Assembly (NCBI RefSeq): GCF_015207105.1
Contig: NZ_JADEXO010000030.1
Coordinates: forward strand, 1 to 53,759
Reading direction: 5' to 3'
From: a cf. Phormidesmis sp. LEGE 11477
Lineage (GTDB): Bacteria > Cyanobacteriota > Cyanobacteriia > Phormidesmidales > Phormidesmidaceae
DNA length: 53,759 nt
Under the pieces are notes generated by a model. That model did no database searches. It had not been told where the DNA came from and worked only from the letters and a program-made list of their open reading frames with translations. The position numbers and the translations under genes are program-made. This document shows positions 1-7,950 of this stretch, piece after piece; the stretch's first letter is position 1; every line of letters starts with the position of its first letter.

Positions 1-99
1 AAAGTGCTGTGGACTAGTGGTTACTTTATAGCGAGTTGTGGTGGGGTAACCGTTGACGAGCTCAAAGCTTACGTCCAAAATCAGGACAGACCTGATTAG
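1..99 (+). CDS. IS200/IS605 transposase TnpA, C-terminal fragment cut by window edge
   Basis: The first 32 codons are open from the window edge to a TAG. The peptide contains LWTSGYFIASCGGVT followed by VDELKAYVQNQ, which resembles the C-terminal end of Y1 HUH transposases of the IS200/IS605 group; the catalytic tyrosine helix would lie further upstream. The rest of the gene is outside the window, so I cannot say whether it is intact. A strong hairpin 30 bases downstream fits the right end of such an element. The family call rests on motif recall and is fairly secure. Confidence 0.7.
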   Translation, partial: KVLWTSGYFIASCGGVTVDELKAYVQNQDRPD

Positions 100-165
100 A
101 CTGTTCGCTATCACTCACCTGGCTTTCATCCCACGCTAAGGACAAGCCTGTAGCGTGGGAATTCC
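1..165 (+). mobile_element. Right end of an IS200/IS605-type insertion sequence
   Basis: After the transposase stop at 99 comes a perfect 10-bp inverted repeat, TCCCACGCTA at 129-138 and TAGCGTGGGA at 151-160, with a 12-base loop. Subterminal hairpins at the right end are the recognition structures of IS200/IS605 elements, which have no terminal inverted repeats and make no target duplication. The exact 3' boundary cannot be fixed here; 165 is an approximation just beyond the hairpin. The element sits directly upstream of the next gene, and one possible start codon of that gene (GTG at 155) lies inside the hairpin. Confidence 0.6.
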
Positions 166-205
166 CGCCGATCTAGTTAAACGAACCAAAGCCAAAGGGC
201 AGAAT

Positions 206-1930
206 GTGCGTATTCGAAGGTGGGCCAGTTCGCTCACGACCCCTTGGGGACTGCTGCTAGGCGGGTTGCTCTTTCGTAGCATCATCGCCTACTTTTTACC
301 CGTCGGCTTTGATGAAGCCTACTACTTTCTCTATACGCAAAATCTGGCCTGGAGCTATTTTGACCACCCGCCTGCTGTCGCCGTTACAACTGGTCTAGGC
401 ATCTGGCTGACGGGAATAGCCACGCCGTTGACGATGCGGCTCTGCGCGTTGGTTTTGTTCACGGCGAGTCTATGGCTGCTCTATGCGACGGGAAAATGGC
501 TGTTTGGCCCTCGGACGGGATTAATTAGCTGTGCGATCGCCTCTCTCGTTCCACTTTTCGTCCTCAGCTTCGGCGTTCTCGCTGCTCCAGACAACGCCCT
601 GATTTTCTTCTGGAGTCTGGCCCTCTACCTCTGCGCTCGCGAATTCTATCCGCAGGGTTGTTCGCTAAGTGACTCACAGGGTGACTCACAGCGCAATGCC
701 TACAGCTACAGTCCCACCGCTCAAATTGTCCTAATTGCGATCGCCATTGGACTAGCCTGTCTTAGCAAATATCACGGCTTCATCATAGGGCTAAGCCTTA
801 TCGGTTTTTGCTTAACTAGTGCGCCCCATCGAGTCGTATTTAGATCGAAGTGGTTGGCATACGGCTGTGTGGCCTTTGGGTTGACGCTGCTGCCGCTGCT
901 GTATTGGAACGCTAGCCACGATTGGATTTCGTTTCAGTTTCAGCTAGGCGATCGCTTCACAGAATATGGAGATGATAGCAATAGCTATTCGTTCACGCTG
1001 TTGCTAGGGGCGGTGCTAGCTCAGTTTGGCTACCTGTTTCCTAGTATGGCGCTGCCGCTGTGGTGGGCGATTGTCAAAGCGCTAATTAGCCAGCTGCCTG
1101 CTTGGATGCCTGGCTGGCGAATTAGTCAGCGCGGTAGTCAGCGTCTTGGTCGACGCACTGGCGAGTTGAACCATCAGTCGCAAATAATCTCTAGCAAGAT
1201 CGGCTTTCTTCTTTGGAGTGGATTGCCGGTTGCCCTCGGATTTACCTTGATCGGCGGTGCGACTCACACCTTTCCTGCTTGGCCTGCCTCTGGGCTTTGG
1301 AGCCTAGTCATTTTGCTGGGCTACGCTGCCTCAAGCTGGCCACTAACGAAGGTACGCCGCTGGCTGATGTCGTCAGCATTGACAATAGGCGTATTGCTGA
1401 TGTTCGCGCTAACCCATATCACGCTAGGCACACTGCAAAAGTCGGGCGACTATGCCCTTTTGGGTGGCGTGGTCGCAATCGAGCAAGATCCTTCTACAGA
1501 GCTGATAGATGTGATGCAGCTGCGTCGACGACTCGATCAATCTGCTGAATTTAGAGTCGCTATTAAAAGCGTCGACTTTGTCATCACATCGAGATATTGG
1601 CTCAGTGGATATATCGCCCTAGCGATGCCAAGAGAGGTTGATTTGCCGGTAAGCAGCTTCACAATCGATCCGCGTGGCTATGCTTTTTGGTTCGATCCAG
1701 CGCAGTGGATTGGAAAAGATGCGCTATTTGTCAGCTTGAACCAAGATTCTCTTATAGAAGAGGTGGATGCGATCGCCCCTTACTTTTCCGATATCATCCC
1801 GCTGGCTCAAATCTCTACTAGACGAGGCGGCGAAATCTCTGAAACTTTTCATCTATATCAAGCTAAAAACTTACGCCAGCCCTACCCGTATCCATATGGG
1901 CCTAAACAACCTAATACCCGTACGACCTGA
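206..1930 (+). CDS. GT39/ArnT-like membrane glycosyltransferase
   Basis: Polytopic membrane protein of the dolichyl/undecaprenyl-phosphate sugar-dependent glycosyltransferase group (PMT/ArnT, GT-C fold). The first membrane segment is followed by GFDEAYYFLY with the acidic pair at about residues 36-37, then WSYFDHPP, the usual first-loop signature. About ten hydrophobic segments follow, then a soluble C-terminal tail. The family moves a sugar from a polyprenyl-phosphate donor to lipid or protein at the outer face of the plasma membrane; the acceptor is unknown here. I prefer the GTG at 206, with AGGG six bases upstream, because the alternative GTG at 155 lies in the IS hairpin. It converges on the WecA-like gene, so the two may share a glycan pathway (inference). 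Confidence 0.8.
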   Translation: MRIRRWASSLTTPWGLLLGGLLFRSIIAYFLPVGFDEAYYFLYTQNLAWSYFDHPPAVAVTTGLGIWLTGIATPLTMRLCALVLFTASLWLLYATGKWLFGPRTGLISCAIASLVPLFVLSFGVLAAPDNALIFFWSLALYLCAREFYPQGCSLSDSQGDSQRNAYSYSPTAQIVLIAIAIGLACLSKYHGFIIGLSLIGFCLTSAPHRVVFRSKWLAYGCVAFGLTLLPLLYWNASHDWISFQFQLGDRFTEYGDDSNSYSFTLLLGAVLAQFGYLFPSMALPLWWAIVKALISQLPAWMPGWRISQRGSQRLGRRTGELNHQSQIISSKIGFLLWSGLPVALGFTLIGGATHTFPAWPASGLWSLVILLGYAASSWPLTKVRRWLMSSALTIGVLLMFALTHITLGTLQKSGDYALLGGVVAIEQDPSTELIDVMQLRRRLDQSAEFRVAIKSVDFVITSRYWLSGYIALAMPREVDLPVSSFTIDPRGYAFWFDPAQWIGKDALFVSLNQDSLIEEVDAIAPYFSDIIPLAQISTRRGGEISETFHLYQAKNLRQPYPYPYGPKQPNTRTT

Positions 1931-2018
1931 AAAAAGGGACGAGTGACCAAAACAGGCAAGCAAAACAGGCAATCAGTGACTAAAGGGTTAGCTCCAAAGA
2001 CCCATGAGCAACAGATAA

Positions 2019-3077
2019 CTACTTGGCCAAACGCACCGCCTTCCAGCCAGTGAAGCTCAGCAGCGCCGTCGATGCAAACACAAAAGGAATACCCGCTCTC
2101 AGCCCGGAAAACGCCATCGCCAAGCTGCCCACCCACAGCGCTAACACATAGATAAACATCACCGTGAATCGATGAGAGAATCCAGCATTGAGCAAACGGT
2201 GGTGCAAATGGCGCTTATCGGCGACAAAAGGCGATAGCCCCTGGCGCATTCGCAGCAAAATCACCGCAGACATATCCAAGATGGGCACCGCTAGCGTCAG
2301 CGAAGGCAACAGGACTGCAACGGTCGTAACGCCTTTGACCAGACCGATGACGCCCACACCCGCTAGCGTAAAGCCAATAAAATAAGCGCCACCATCGCCC
2401 ATAAATATCTGAGCCGGATTGAAGTTGTAGCGCAAGAATGCCAAAGACCCCCCAGCCAAAGCTGCTGCAATCAGGGCCGCCGCTGGCTGTCCCATGTACA
2501 GGCTCACAACCACCATCACAACCGCAGCAATTCCAGAAACGCCTGCTGCCAAGCCATCTAGGCCATCAATCCAGTTGATCGCGTTGGCCATACCAACTAG
2601 CCAGAAGATAGTGACTACTAGACTCAACCAAGCTGGTAGCTGAGTAATACCAATAAAAGGAATAGTCAAAAACCGAATATCGACGCCTACCCACCAGGCA
2701 ACCGACGCCACCGCAGACTGCATGAACAAACGACTGATCGGCGATAGGCCGAATAAGTCGTCGATTAAGCCAATTAGAAAAAAGGCTAGGCCGCCTATCG
2801 TCACGCCCCAAACTGAATATTCAGAGATGCGCTCTACCGGTTCACCGTCGCTACCCAAAAACCCACCCGCAGCCCACACTGATAGCAGCGCAACCAAAAC
2901 ACCGACAAAGATAGAAACACCGCCTAGACGAACCATCGGCTGGCTGTGAACTTTTCGGGCTCCAGGTAAATCTACTCTGCCGCTGGCAAGTCCTGCTTTT
3001 CTAACCAGCGGCGTTAGACATAGGACAACAAGAGCAGAGAGAATAAAAGCGAACAGATGGTAGAACGAAAATGCCAT
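2019..3077 (-). CDS. WecA/MraY-family polyprenyl-phosphate sugar-1-phosphate transferase
   Basis: Integral membrane enzyme that transfers a sugar-1-phosphate (commonly GlcNAc-1-P) from UDP-sugar to undecaprenyl phosphate, starting lipid-linked glycan synthesis. Visible signatures: IDD at about residues 105-107, NAINWIDGLDGL near 165-176, MGDGG near 226-230 and a histidine-rich HLHHRLL near the C-terminus, all on cytoplasmic loops between about ten membrane segments. I chose the ATG at 3077 because hydrophobic homology begins there; an upstream TTG at 3194 would add a 39-residue non-conserved leader. WecA rather than MraY is favoured by the HLHHRLL motif. The substrate sugar is not proven by sequence. 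Confidence 0.85.
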   Translation of the reverse strand: MAFSFYHLFAFILSALVVLCLTPLVRKAGLASGRVDLPGARKVHSQPMVRLGGVSIFVGVLVALLSVWAAGGFLGSDGEPVERISEYSVWGVTIGGLAFFLIGLIDDLFGLSPISRLFMQSAVASVAWWVGVDIRFLTIPFIGITQLPAWLSLVVTIFWLVGMANAINWIDGLDGLAAGVSGIAAVVMVVVSLYMGQPAAALIAAALAGGSLAFLRYNFNPAQIFMGDGGAYFIGFTLAGVGVIGLVKGVTTVAVLLPSLTLAVPILDMSAVILLRMRQGLSPFVADKRHLHHRLLNAGFSHRFTVMFIYVLALWVGSLAMAFSGLRAGIPFVFASTALLSFTGWKAVRLAK

Positions 3078-3602
3078 CGGAGGGAGGAGATAGGGTGGGC
3101 AAAGTTCAAAGATGAGCCCTTTCAATAGTAAGGCTCGGAACAAATCCACTGCGAAAGGATTAGCTCTTGGGGACGCTGCTGCCGGACGCAACAAGCGTCA
3201 TGTAAGTTCAATTTCTGTCAATTTATCATCGTTCGGCGATAGTATAGCCTTTGCCAGCTACCGAAGACACAAATAAGGGCTGAGCATATCTTATGAAAGC
3301 GGTAAGATATCCCGGCTAGGTCCATAGCGCTGGTCACTTCGCTCAGGCTTCCCTTGATAGTGAAACCCTCACTACCAAAGTTCAAAGTAGCCAGCTAGCA
3401 TAGTGGCTAATCAGCATACGGATGCATTCGGCGCTAGCTACAACAGGCCGGAAAATGAATTCTGACAAAACCCCAAGCATCAATAGAAATGCTTGGGGTT
3501 TCAATAGATAGGATCGTAGAAGGTTTAGTTTCTTAGATCTTCTGTGCTGTTTTCTGAGTACAGCAGTCCGCAACGAATAGCGACCAAAACCACGGCTAAA
3601 AC
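3078..3602. other. Intergenic region between glyA and the wecA-like gene
   Basis: About 525 bases with no convincing gene. It holds the glyA terminator (3471-3501) and an 8-bp AT-rich inverted repeat, ATATCTTA at 3286-3293 and TAAGATAT at 3303-3310, of unknown role. A promoter for the wecA-like gene must lie in its left part, but I see no clear -35/-10 pair. No tRNA-like fold was seen. Confidence 0.6.
3471..3501 (-). terminator. glyA intrinsic terminator (hairpin symmetrical, possibly bidirectional)
   Basis: Perfect 10-bp stem CCCCAAGCAT (3471-3480) and ATGCTTGGGG (3489-3498) with an 8-base loop. Read on the minus strand it is followed by TTTTGTC, about 100 bases after the glyA stop. On the plus strand it is followed by only three Ts. 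Confidence 0.8.
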
Positions 3603-4886
3603 TTAGACAAGCGCTGGCTCGGGCGATCGCAGGTGAGGATAGAGCGGAAAGCGATCGCATAAATCAAGCACCCGCTGCCGGCAGTCTGATTCCACGTTGC
3701 TATCGTCAGGATTTAGCAGCCTATCGGCGATGATATTGGCAATCTCAGCAAACTCTGCTTCGCCCATTCCCCGCGTCGTCATAGCAGGCGTACCTAGACG
3801 CAGCCCACTGGTGACGAATGGAGACTCTGGATCGAAAGGCACCGTATTCTTATTAGCGGTGATATTAACTTCACTCACCAAAGCATCAGCAATCTTGCCA
3901 GTCATGCCAATAGAGCGCAGATCGACGAGTACCAGATGGTTGTCTGTGCCATCAGACACTACCTTAATGCCTCGCTTTTGAAGCTGCGCGGCCAGCGCTT
4001 GGGCGTTTTTGATCACTTGCTCACAATAGGTCTTGAACTCAGGCTGTAGCGCCTCGCCAAAGGCAACTGCCTTAGCGGCCACGACATGCTCTAATGGCCC
4101 ACCTTGGCTACCAGGGAAGACGGCCTTATCAAACTTTTTGCCCAGATCAGCGTCGCGAGTCATGATCAGCCCACCGCGCGGTCCACGCAGCGTCTTGTGG
4201 GTCGTTGTGGTGACCACGTCGCAATGAGGCAGCGGATTAGGATGGTGCCCAGTGGCGACTAGCCCAGCAATATGGGCGATATCAGCCATCAGGTACGCTC
4301 CGACTTCATCTGCGATCGCTCTGAACTTCTCAAAGTGAATCGTCCGAGGGTACGCCGAGTATCCACAGATGATCAGCTTCGGCTGATGCTCTATGGCTAT
4401 CCTACGGATTTCGTCAAAATCAAGCTGTTCTGTTGCTTGGCTAACGCCGTATTGAACCACGTTGAACCATTTACCTGAATAGTTCACGGGTGAGCCGTGA
4501 GTCAGATGGCCACCGTGAGATAAATCCATCCCTAGAATCGTATCGCCCGGCTTCAGCAGTGCTAGAAACACAGCAAAGTTGGCTTGGGCACCCGAGTGAG
4601 GCTGAACATTTGCGTGGGCAGCGCCGAACAGAGTCTTCACCCGTTCGATTGCCAGGTGTTCTGCCTGGTCGACAAACTCGCAGCCGCCATAGTAGCGCTT
4701 GTTCGGCAGCCCTTCAGCGTACTTGTTTGTCAAAACAGAGCCTTGAGCTGCCATCACCGCTGGAGACGTAAAGTTCTCACTGGCAATTAGCTCTAAATGA
4801 GTCTGCTGGCGGTTTAATTCCCTATCGATAATGGCGGCCAGCTCTGGGTCGCTTTGCTGCAAAAAGTCCACGTTAGCCTGTGTCAT
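3603..4886 (-). CDS. glyA: Serine hydroxymethyltransferase
   Basis: Cytosolic PLP enzyme interconverting serine plus tetrahydrofolate with glycine plus 5,10-methylene-tetrahydrofolate; it feeds one-carbon metabolism and photorespiratory glycine turnover. At 427 residues it has the normal bacterial length. Landmarks: LIASENFTS near 34-42, the substrate-loop [13 protein letters not shown] near 56-68, and the PLP lysine at about K231 within [14 protein letters not shown]. It starts with ATG, with GGGA as a modest ribosome site. The gene is monocistronic: a terminator lies downstream and crtB points the other way upstream. Confidence 0.97.
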   Translation of the reverse strand: MTQANVDFLQQSDPELAAIIDRELNRQQTHLELIASENFTSPAVMAAQGSVLTNKYAEGLPNKRYYGGCEFVDQAEHLAIERVKTLFGAAHANVQPHSGAQANFAVFLALLKPGDTILGMDLSHGGHLTHGSPVNYSGKWFNVVQYGVSQATEQLDFDEIRRIAIEHQPKLIICGYSAYPRTIHFEKFRAIADEVGAYLMADIAHIAGLVATGHHPNPLPHCDVVTTTTHKTLRGPRGGLIMTRDADLGKKFDKAVFPGSQGGPLEHVVAAKAVAFGEALQPEFKTYCEQVIKNAQALAAQLQKRGIKVVSDGTDNHLVLVDLRSIGMTGKIADALVSEVNITANKNTVPFDPESPFVTSGLRLGTPAMTTRGMGEAEFAEIANIIADRLLNPDDSNVESDCRQRVLDLCDRFPLYPHLRSPEPALV

Positions 4887-5378
4887 CAGTTTCCCTTCAA
4901 TCCACTCTATTTCTGTATTTCTCTATGACTTCTATCTCTCTTGTGTAAGCCTAATCGCTAATACACTCACACAGGTGCATTAACGCACGTCAGATACTCA
5001 CCTCTAGAAGGTTTTCATAATAGCTCGATGCAAACACTGAGCTGGCAACAGATCTCGAAGAAATTCTATGAAGAAAGAGAATAAAAGAGGGTGGTAGAGT
5101 AAATAGATTGCCTGACAAATTGCCTGACGAATCGCTGAGAGGGCAAAGGATGAAAGGCTGCTTTGCCTTAATCTTTGGTGGCGGCTAAAAATGCCCTTGC
5201 TACAAGAGAAATTAAGGTTCGCCTCAAAATGTAACGCTTTGAAACATATAATAAGGAAATTACGCATCGCCTAGCCACGTCGGGAAACAACGATTCCCTG
5301 CGGGCGATCGCGATTGCTCAAGACGCCCTTGGCCGACTTGCCTAGCGACTATTGTTCATCTTCCAGTTTGAGGCATTG
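4887..5378. other. Divergent glyA/crtB intergenic region
   Basis: About 490 bases between divergent genes, so it must hold both promoters. A TATAAT lies at 5247-5252 on the crtB side. A short direct repeat ATTGCCTGAC occurs twice around 5108-5130. An 87-codon minus-strand frame here has no recognisable features and I do not support it. Confidence 0.6.
5247..5252 (+). promoter_or_regulatory. Possible -10 box of the crtB promoter
   Basis: Perfect TATAAT about 127 bases before the crtB ATG. There is no good -35 hexamer at 17 +/- 1 bp, so if used it would be an activator-dependent (type 2) cyanobacterial promoter. Inference only. Confidence 0.35.
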
Positions 5379-6314
5379 ATGCTGCAACTGACCCATCCTT
5401 CAACGACCCTTACGCCTAAGTTTGTATCGCTCCAAGAGTCCTACGAACAATGTCGTCAAATCACCGCAGAGTGCTCTAAGACGTTCTACACGGGGACGTT
5501 GCTCATGCCTGAAGCCAAACGCAGAGCGATCTGGGCCATCTATGTTTGGTGTCGCCGAACCGATGAACTAGTAGACGGACCGCAGGCAAAGTACACAACA
5601 GAAAGTACGCTAGACCATTGGGAATCTACGCTAGAAAGCCTCTTTTCGGGTCATCCTAAAGACAATCTAGACGTCGCTATGGTTGACACGCTAGAGCGCT
5701 ATGAGCTAGATATCCAGCCCTTTCGAGATATGATTGCCGGTCAAAGAATGGATCTGCACCGTTCTCGCTATCAAACTTTTGAAGAACTAAAGCTCTACTG
5801 CTATCGAGTCGCAGGTACGGTCGGTCTGATGTCGACGGTAGTGATGGGAATGGACACCGAGATCAACGCTTCGCCCTGGATGCGCTCAAATCCAGCCATT
5901 CCTCCCATCCCTGAGGCTGTTTCATTGGGAATTGCCAATCAGCTGACTAACATCCTTAGAGACGTGGGCGAAGACGCCAGAAGAGGGCGAATCTATCTGC
6001 CACTAGAAGATTTAGAGCTATTTGACTATACGCAAGAAGAATTGCTGCAAGGCGTGATCGACGATCGTTGGCGGGGGCTAATGCGGTTCCAAATTCAAAG
6101 AGCGCTCAAGTACTATCGAGAAGCAGAAGGTGGAATCAGTCGGCTGCACCCGGATGCCCGCTGGCCGGTATGGACAGCGCTGATGCTCTATAGAAAGATT
6201 TTGGACGTAATTGTCGAGAATGATTACGATGTCTTCAATCGCCGAGCATACGTATCTAAGACTCGTAAGCTGCTCTACTTGCCTCAAGCGTTGGTGCGAT
6301 CACAAATCTCCTAA
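5379..6314 (+). CDS. crtB: 15-cis-phytoene synthase
   Basis: Condenses two geranylgeranyl diphosphates to phytoene, the committed step of carotenoid synthesis, at the membrane surface. The two aspartate-rich magnesium-binding motifs are present: DELVD at about 62-66 and DVGED near 195-199, the latter followed by ARRGRIYLP. I start at the ATG at 5379 (MLQL...), which matches the usual cyanobacterial N-terminus; a TTG at 5352 would add nine residues. In many cyanobacteria crtB follows the phytoene desaturase gene crtP in an operon; here it stands alone after a 490-base spacer, so it has its own promoter. Confidence 0.95.
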   Translation: MLQLTHPSTTLTPKFVSLQESYEQCRQITAECSKTFYTGTLLMPEAKRRAIWAIYVWCRRTDELVDGPQAKYTTESTLDHWESTLESLFSGHPKDNLDVAMVDTLERYELDIQPFRDMIAGQRMDLHRSRYQTFEELKLYCYRVAGTVGLMSTVVMGMDTEINASPWMRSNPAIPPIPEAVSLGIANQLTNILRDVGEDARRGRIYLPLEDLELFDYTQEELLQGVIDDRWRGLMRFQIQRALKYYREAEGGISRLHPDARWPVWTALMLYRKILDVIVENDYDVFNRRAYVSKTRKLLYLPQALVRSQIS

Positions 6315-6384
6315 GGCTAGAGTTCAATAGCAGCAGTCCCAAAAGGCAGCGCGACAAAGTTTCTACAAAGTAGCTTTCACCAAA

Positions 6385-6420
6385 AAAAGACAGCGCTGCT
6401 ATAGAGACAGCCTGTCTTTT
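6385..6420. terminator. Bidirectional terminator between crtB and the RRM gene
   Basis: Inverted repeat AAAAGACAG (6385-6393) and CTGTCTTTT (6412-6420), extended inward by GCTG (6395-6398) and CAGC (6408-6411) across a single bulged C. The stem is about 13 bp with an A-run on one side and a T-run on the other, so it can stop transcripts from both convergent genes. Confidence 0.75.
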
Positions 6421-6511
6421 CTGTTAGCTCAGCTATATACCGCTGTAGCTGAGACCTATGCCTGCCAAAGAAAATCTTCGGCAAGGAAGTCTTTACGTTT
6501 GTGATAAGCGA

Positions 6512-6955
6512 TCAGGAAGCTGCTGTCTGAGCGGCAAGCATTTCCTTAAGCTTAGCTAGATCTTGTGCCCAGCGAGGATCTGGACCCGCATCAGCGCTCT
6601 GACTTTCTGCAACGACGACATTGTTGCCGCCACGCTTGCTGCCGCCTTTCTTTTGACGACGCTGTCCGCTGCTATCACCACGAGAACCTTCGCTTTCTTT
6701 TTCAGTTCGAGGCATTGCTTTTTCCACTTTCAAGGTGGCATCTTGCAAAGTAAACCCGTTGTACTTTTCGACTAGAGTATCCGCTGTCGCGTCATCTTTA
6801 GCGGTTACAAAGCCAAAGCCACGACACTTACCAGTCTTACGATCTGAAATCAGCTTGACTGAAACTAAACTGTCGGCATCTTCAGTAAAAATAGCCTCAA
6901 ATTCTTCACGCTCAAGACTCCGTGGCAGGTTGCCAAAGTACAAACGAACTGACAT
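6512..6955 (-). CDS. Single-RRM RNA-binding protein (cyanobacterial Rbp type)
   Basis: A single RNA-recognition motif fills residues 1-80, with RNP2 (LYFGNL, 5-10) and RNP1 (KCRGFGFV, 43-50) intact. A basic, glycine-rich linker (QRRQKKGGSKRGG) and a C-terminal helix DPRWAQDLAKLKEML follow. Such proteins bind RNA in the cytoplasm; some cyanobacterial members are cold-inducible or direct mRNAs to thylakoids. The linker and terminal helix set it apart from the shortest Rbp forms with only a glycine-rich tail. It is monocistronic, with a long gene-free region upstream that could hold a regulated leader (inference). Confidence 0.9.
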   Translation of the reverse strand: MSVRLYFGNLPRSLEREEFEAIFTEDADSLVSVKLISDRKTGKCRGFGFVTAKDDATADTLVEKYNGFTLQDATLKVEKAMPRTEKESEGSRGDSSGQRRQKKGGSKRGGNNVVVAESQSADAGPDPRWAQDLAKLKEMLAAQTAAS

Positions 6956-7159
6956 GTGAGTATACCCTCTAACTCTTTTAACTTTTTAAAATCCTTCACA
7001 AAGATAAGCCTTGTGACCGCTTCTAAAGCGAAAGCACAAGTGCTTGACTAGTTAGGAAAATGGAAAACTCTTTATCACAATGTTTTTGGTGAAAGATCGG
7101 TTGTTTTTCCTCATCGAGCGGCTGCAGTGCTATGAAAACTTAAGACAGCCTCGATCGCG

Positions 7160-7405
7160 GTGACGAACCTACATAAAATGCTTAAGCAGACGCCTAAACG
7201 CAATAGGCACTCACTAACCTCTAAATATCTAGACTGCCATTACAGCTATCTAGACTGTCACTACAACTCAACAGAAGTAGCTAAGCTTAAGCGTTCGATA
7301 AAACACAGCTCAGTTTCACTATTCATCTTCTACTTTCTCACAACTGTCTTTCTAACAGTTGCCTCATTGACAATAGAGCTGGCGCGTGAGCTACGTGGCG
7401 GCTAG
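7160..7405 (+). CDS. Doubtful 81-residue hypothetical protein with one membrane segment
   Basis: A GTG-started frame of unknown family. Residues 26-37 contain the duplicated peptide YLDCHYS/YLDCHYN encoded by a 21-bp tandem repeat, and the C-terminal third has one hydrophobic stretch (SLFIFYFLTTVFLTVASL) ending in a charged tail. There is no recognisable ribosome site. The base composition is more AT-rich than in neighbouring genes, so this may simply be non-coding sequence. Kept only because of the plausible transmembrane segment. Confidence 0.2.
   Translation: MTNLHKMLKQTPKRNRHSLTSKYLDCHYSYLDCHYNSTEVAKLKRSIKHSSVSLFIFYFLTTVFLTVASLTIELARELRGG
7226..7267. repeat. 21-bp tandem repeat, two copies
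   Basis: Copies at 7226-7246 and 7247-7267 begin TATCTAGACTG and differ at three positions. One of several short tandem duplications in the window. Confidence 0.85.
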
Positions 7406-7654
7406 TTTCTTGTTTGACCACTATTAAAATATCACGATGTCAGATACCCAACCAGTTTATCAAGATAACTTACAGCCTGGGTTAGATAAGGGTTCGCAGC
7501 AAAACAACCTTGTCTTTATAAGTATTTCTTTTTCAAGAACAGAATGAAAATCACGCTTGTTCTTGCTCGAACCTCAAAGGCAACGCTGTCTTAACTCGAT
7601 CTGTTGGCAAATTGTTGTACAGGCTAGGGCTCGTTGTCTTGACAATAGAACAAT

Positions 7655-7685
7655 AAAAAGTCAGCCGTTTGGAAGAACGACTGAC
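7655..7685 (-). terminator. Minus-strand intrinsic terminator
   Basis: Stem GTCAGCCGTT (7660-7669) against AACGACTGAC (7676-7685), 10 bp with one G-T wobble and a 6-base loop. On the minus strand it is followed by TTTTTATTG. It lies 266 bases after the stop of the M48-like gene, or ends a separate transcript. Confidence 0.7.
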
Positions 7686-7950
7686 CCATATGCTGTGTTG
7701 AGAGTAGGAGAACCCGTGCCTAACTCCAGATGCGCGCGATCGCTAGAACGCTAACTCACCTAGCCAATAGACAAAACAAGCTCTTGCGAACGAATGTAAC
7801 ACTCTTTGCCTAGTATTCGCAACATTTCTTCACGTTGGCAGCAATAGGCTGATTTCACTGCGCTGACAGCCTTATATCCTTATATATAGTGCTCTCTTTG
7901 TGCTTGGACACAATTTGCCCAATCAATTGCTAATTGATTTTGCTCAATCG

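Larger units (their letters stand above)
6956..7950. other. 995-base region without a convincing protein gene
   Basis: Between the RRM gene and the M48-like gene, both on the minus strand. It holds the RRM promoter/leader, a weak plus-strand frame at 7160-7405, a 21-bp tandem repeat at 7226-7267, a minus-strand terminator at 7655-7685 and a HIP1 site at 7736-7743. An AT-rich TATATATAAGGATATAAGG segment lies near 7871-7890 on the minus strand. The 270 bases between the M48-like stop and the terminator could be a long 3' UTR or a separate small RNA. Confidence 0.5.

Noticed and set aside
3286-3310. AT-rich inverted repeat as a terminator
   Set aside because: 8-bp AT-rich stem, no T-run, and upstream rather than downstream of the nearest gene.
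3623-3658. GCGATCGC octamers as local regulatory sites
   Set aside because: They occur throughout the window, inside and outside genes, as the genome-wide HIP1 motif of cyanobacteria.
3382-3660. 92-codon minus-strand frame after glyA
   Set aside because: Overlaps the glyA 3' end in another frame and spans the glyA terminator.
5004-5267. 87-codon minus-strand frame upstream of crtB
   Set aside because: No ribosome site and no recognisable domain, and it covers the divergent promoter region.
7557-7754. 65-codon plus-strand frame in the gene-free region
   Set aside because: It runs antisense through the terminator at 7655-7685, with Cys/Arg-rich noise-like composition.
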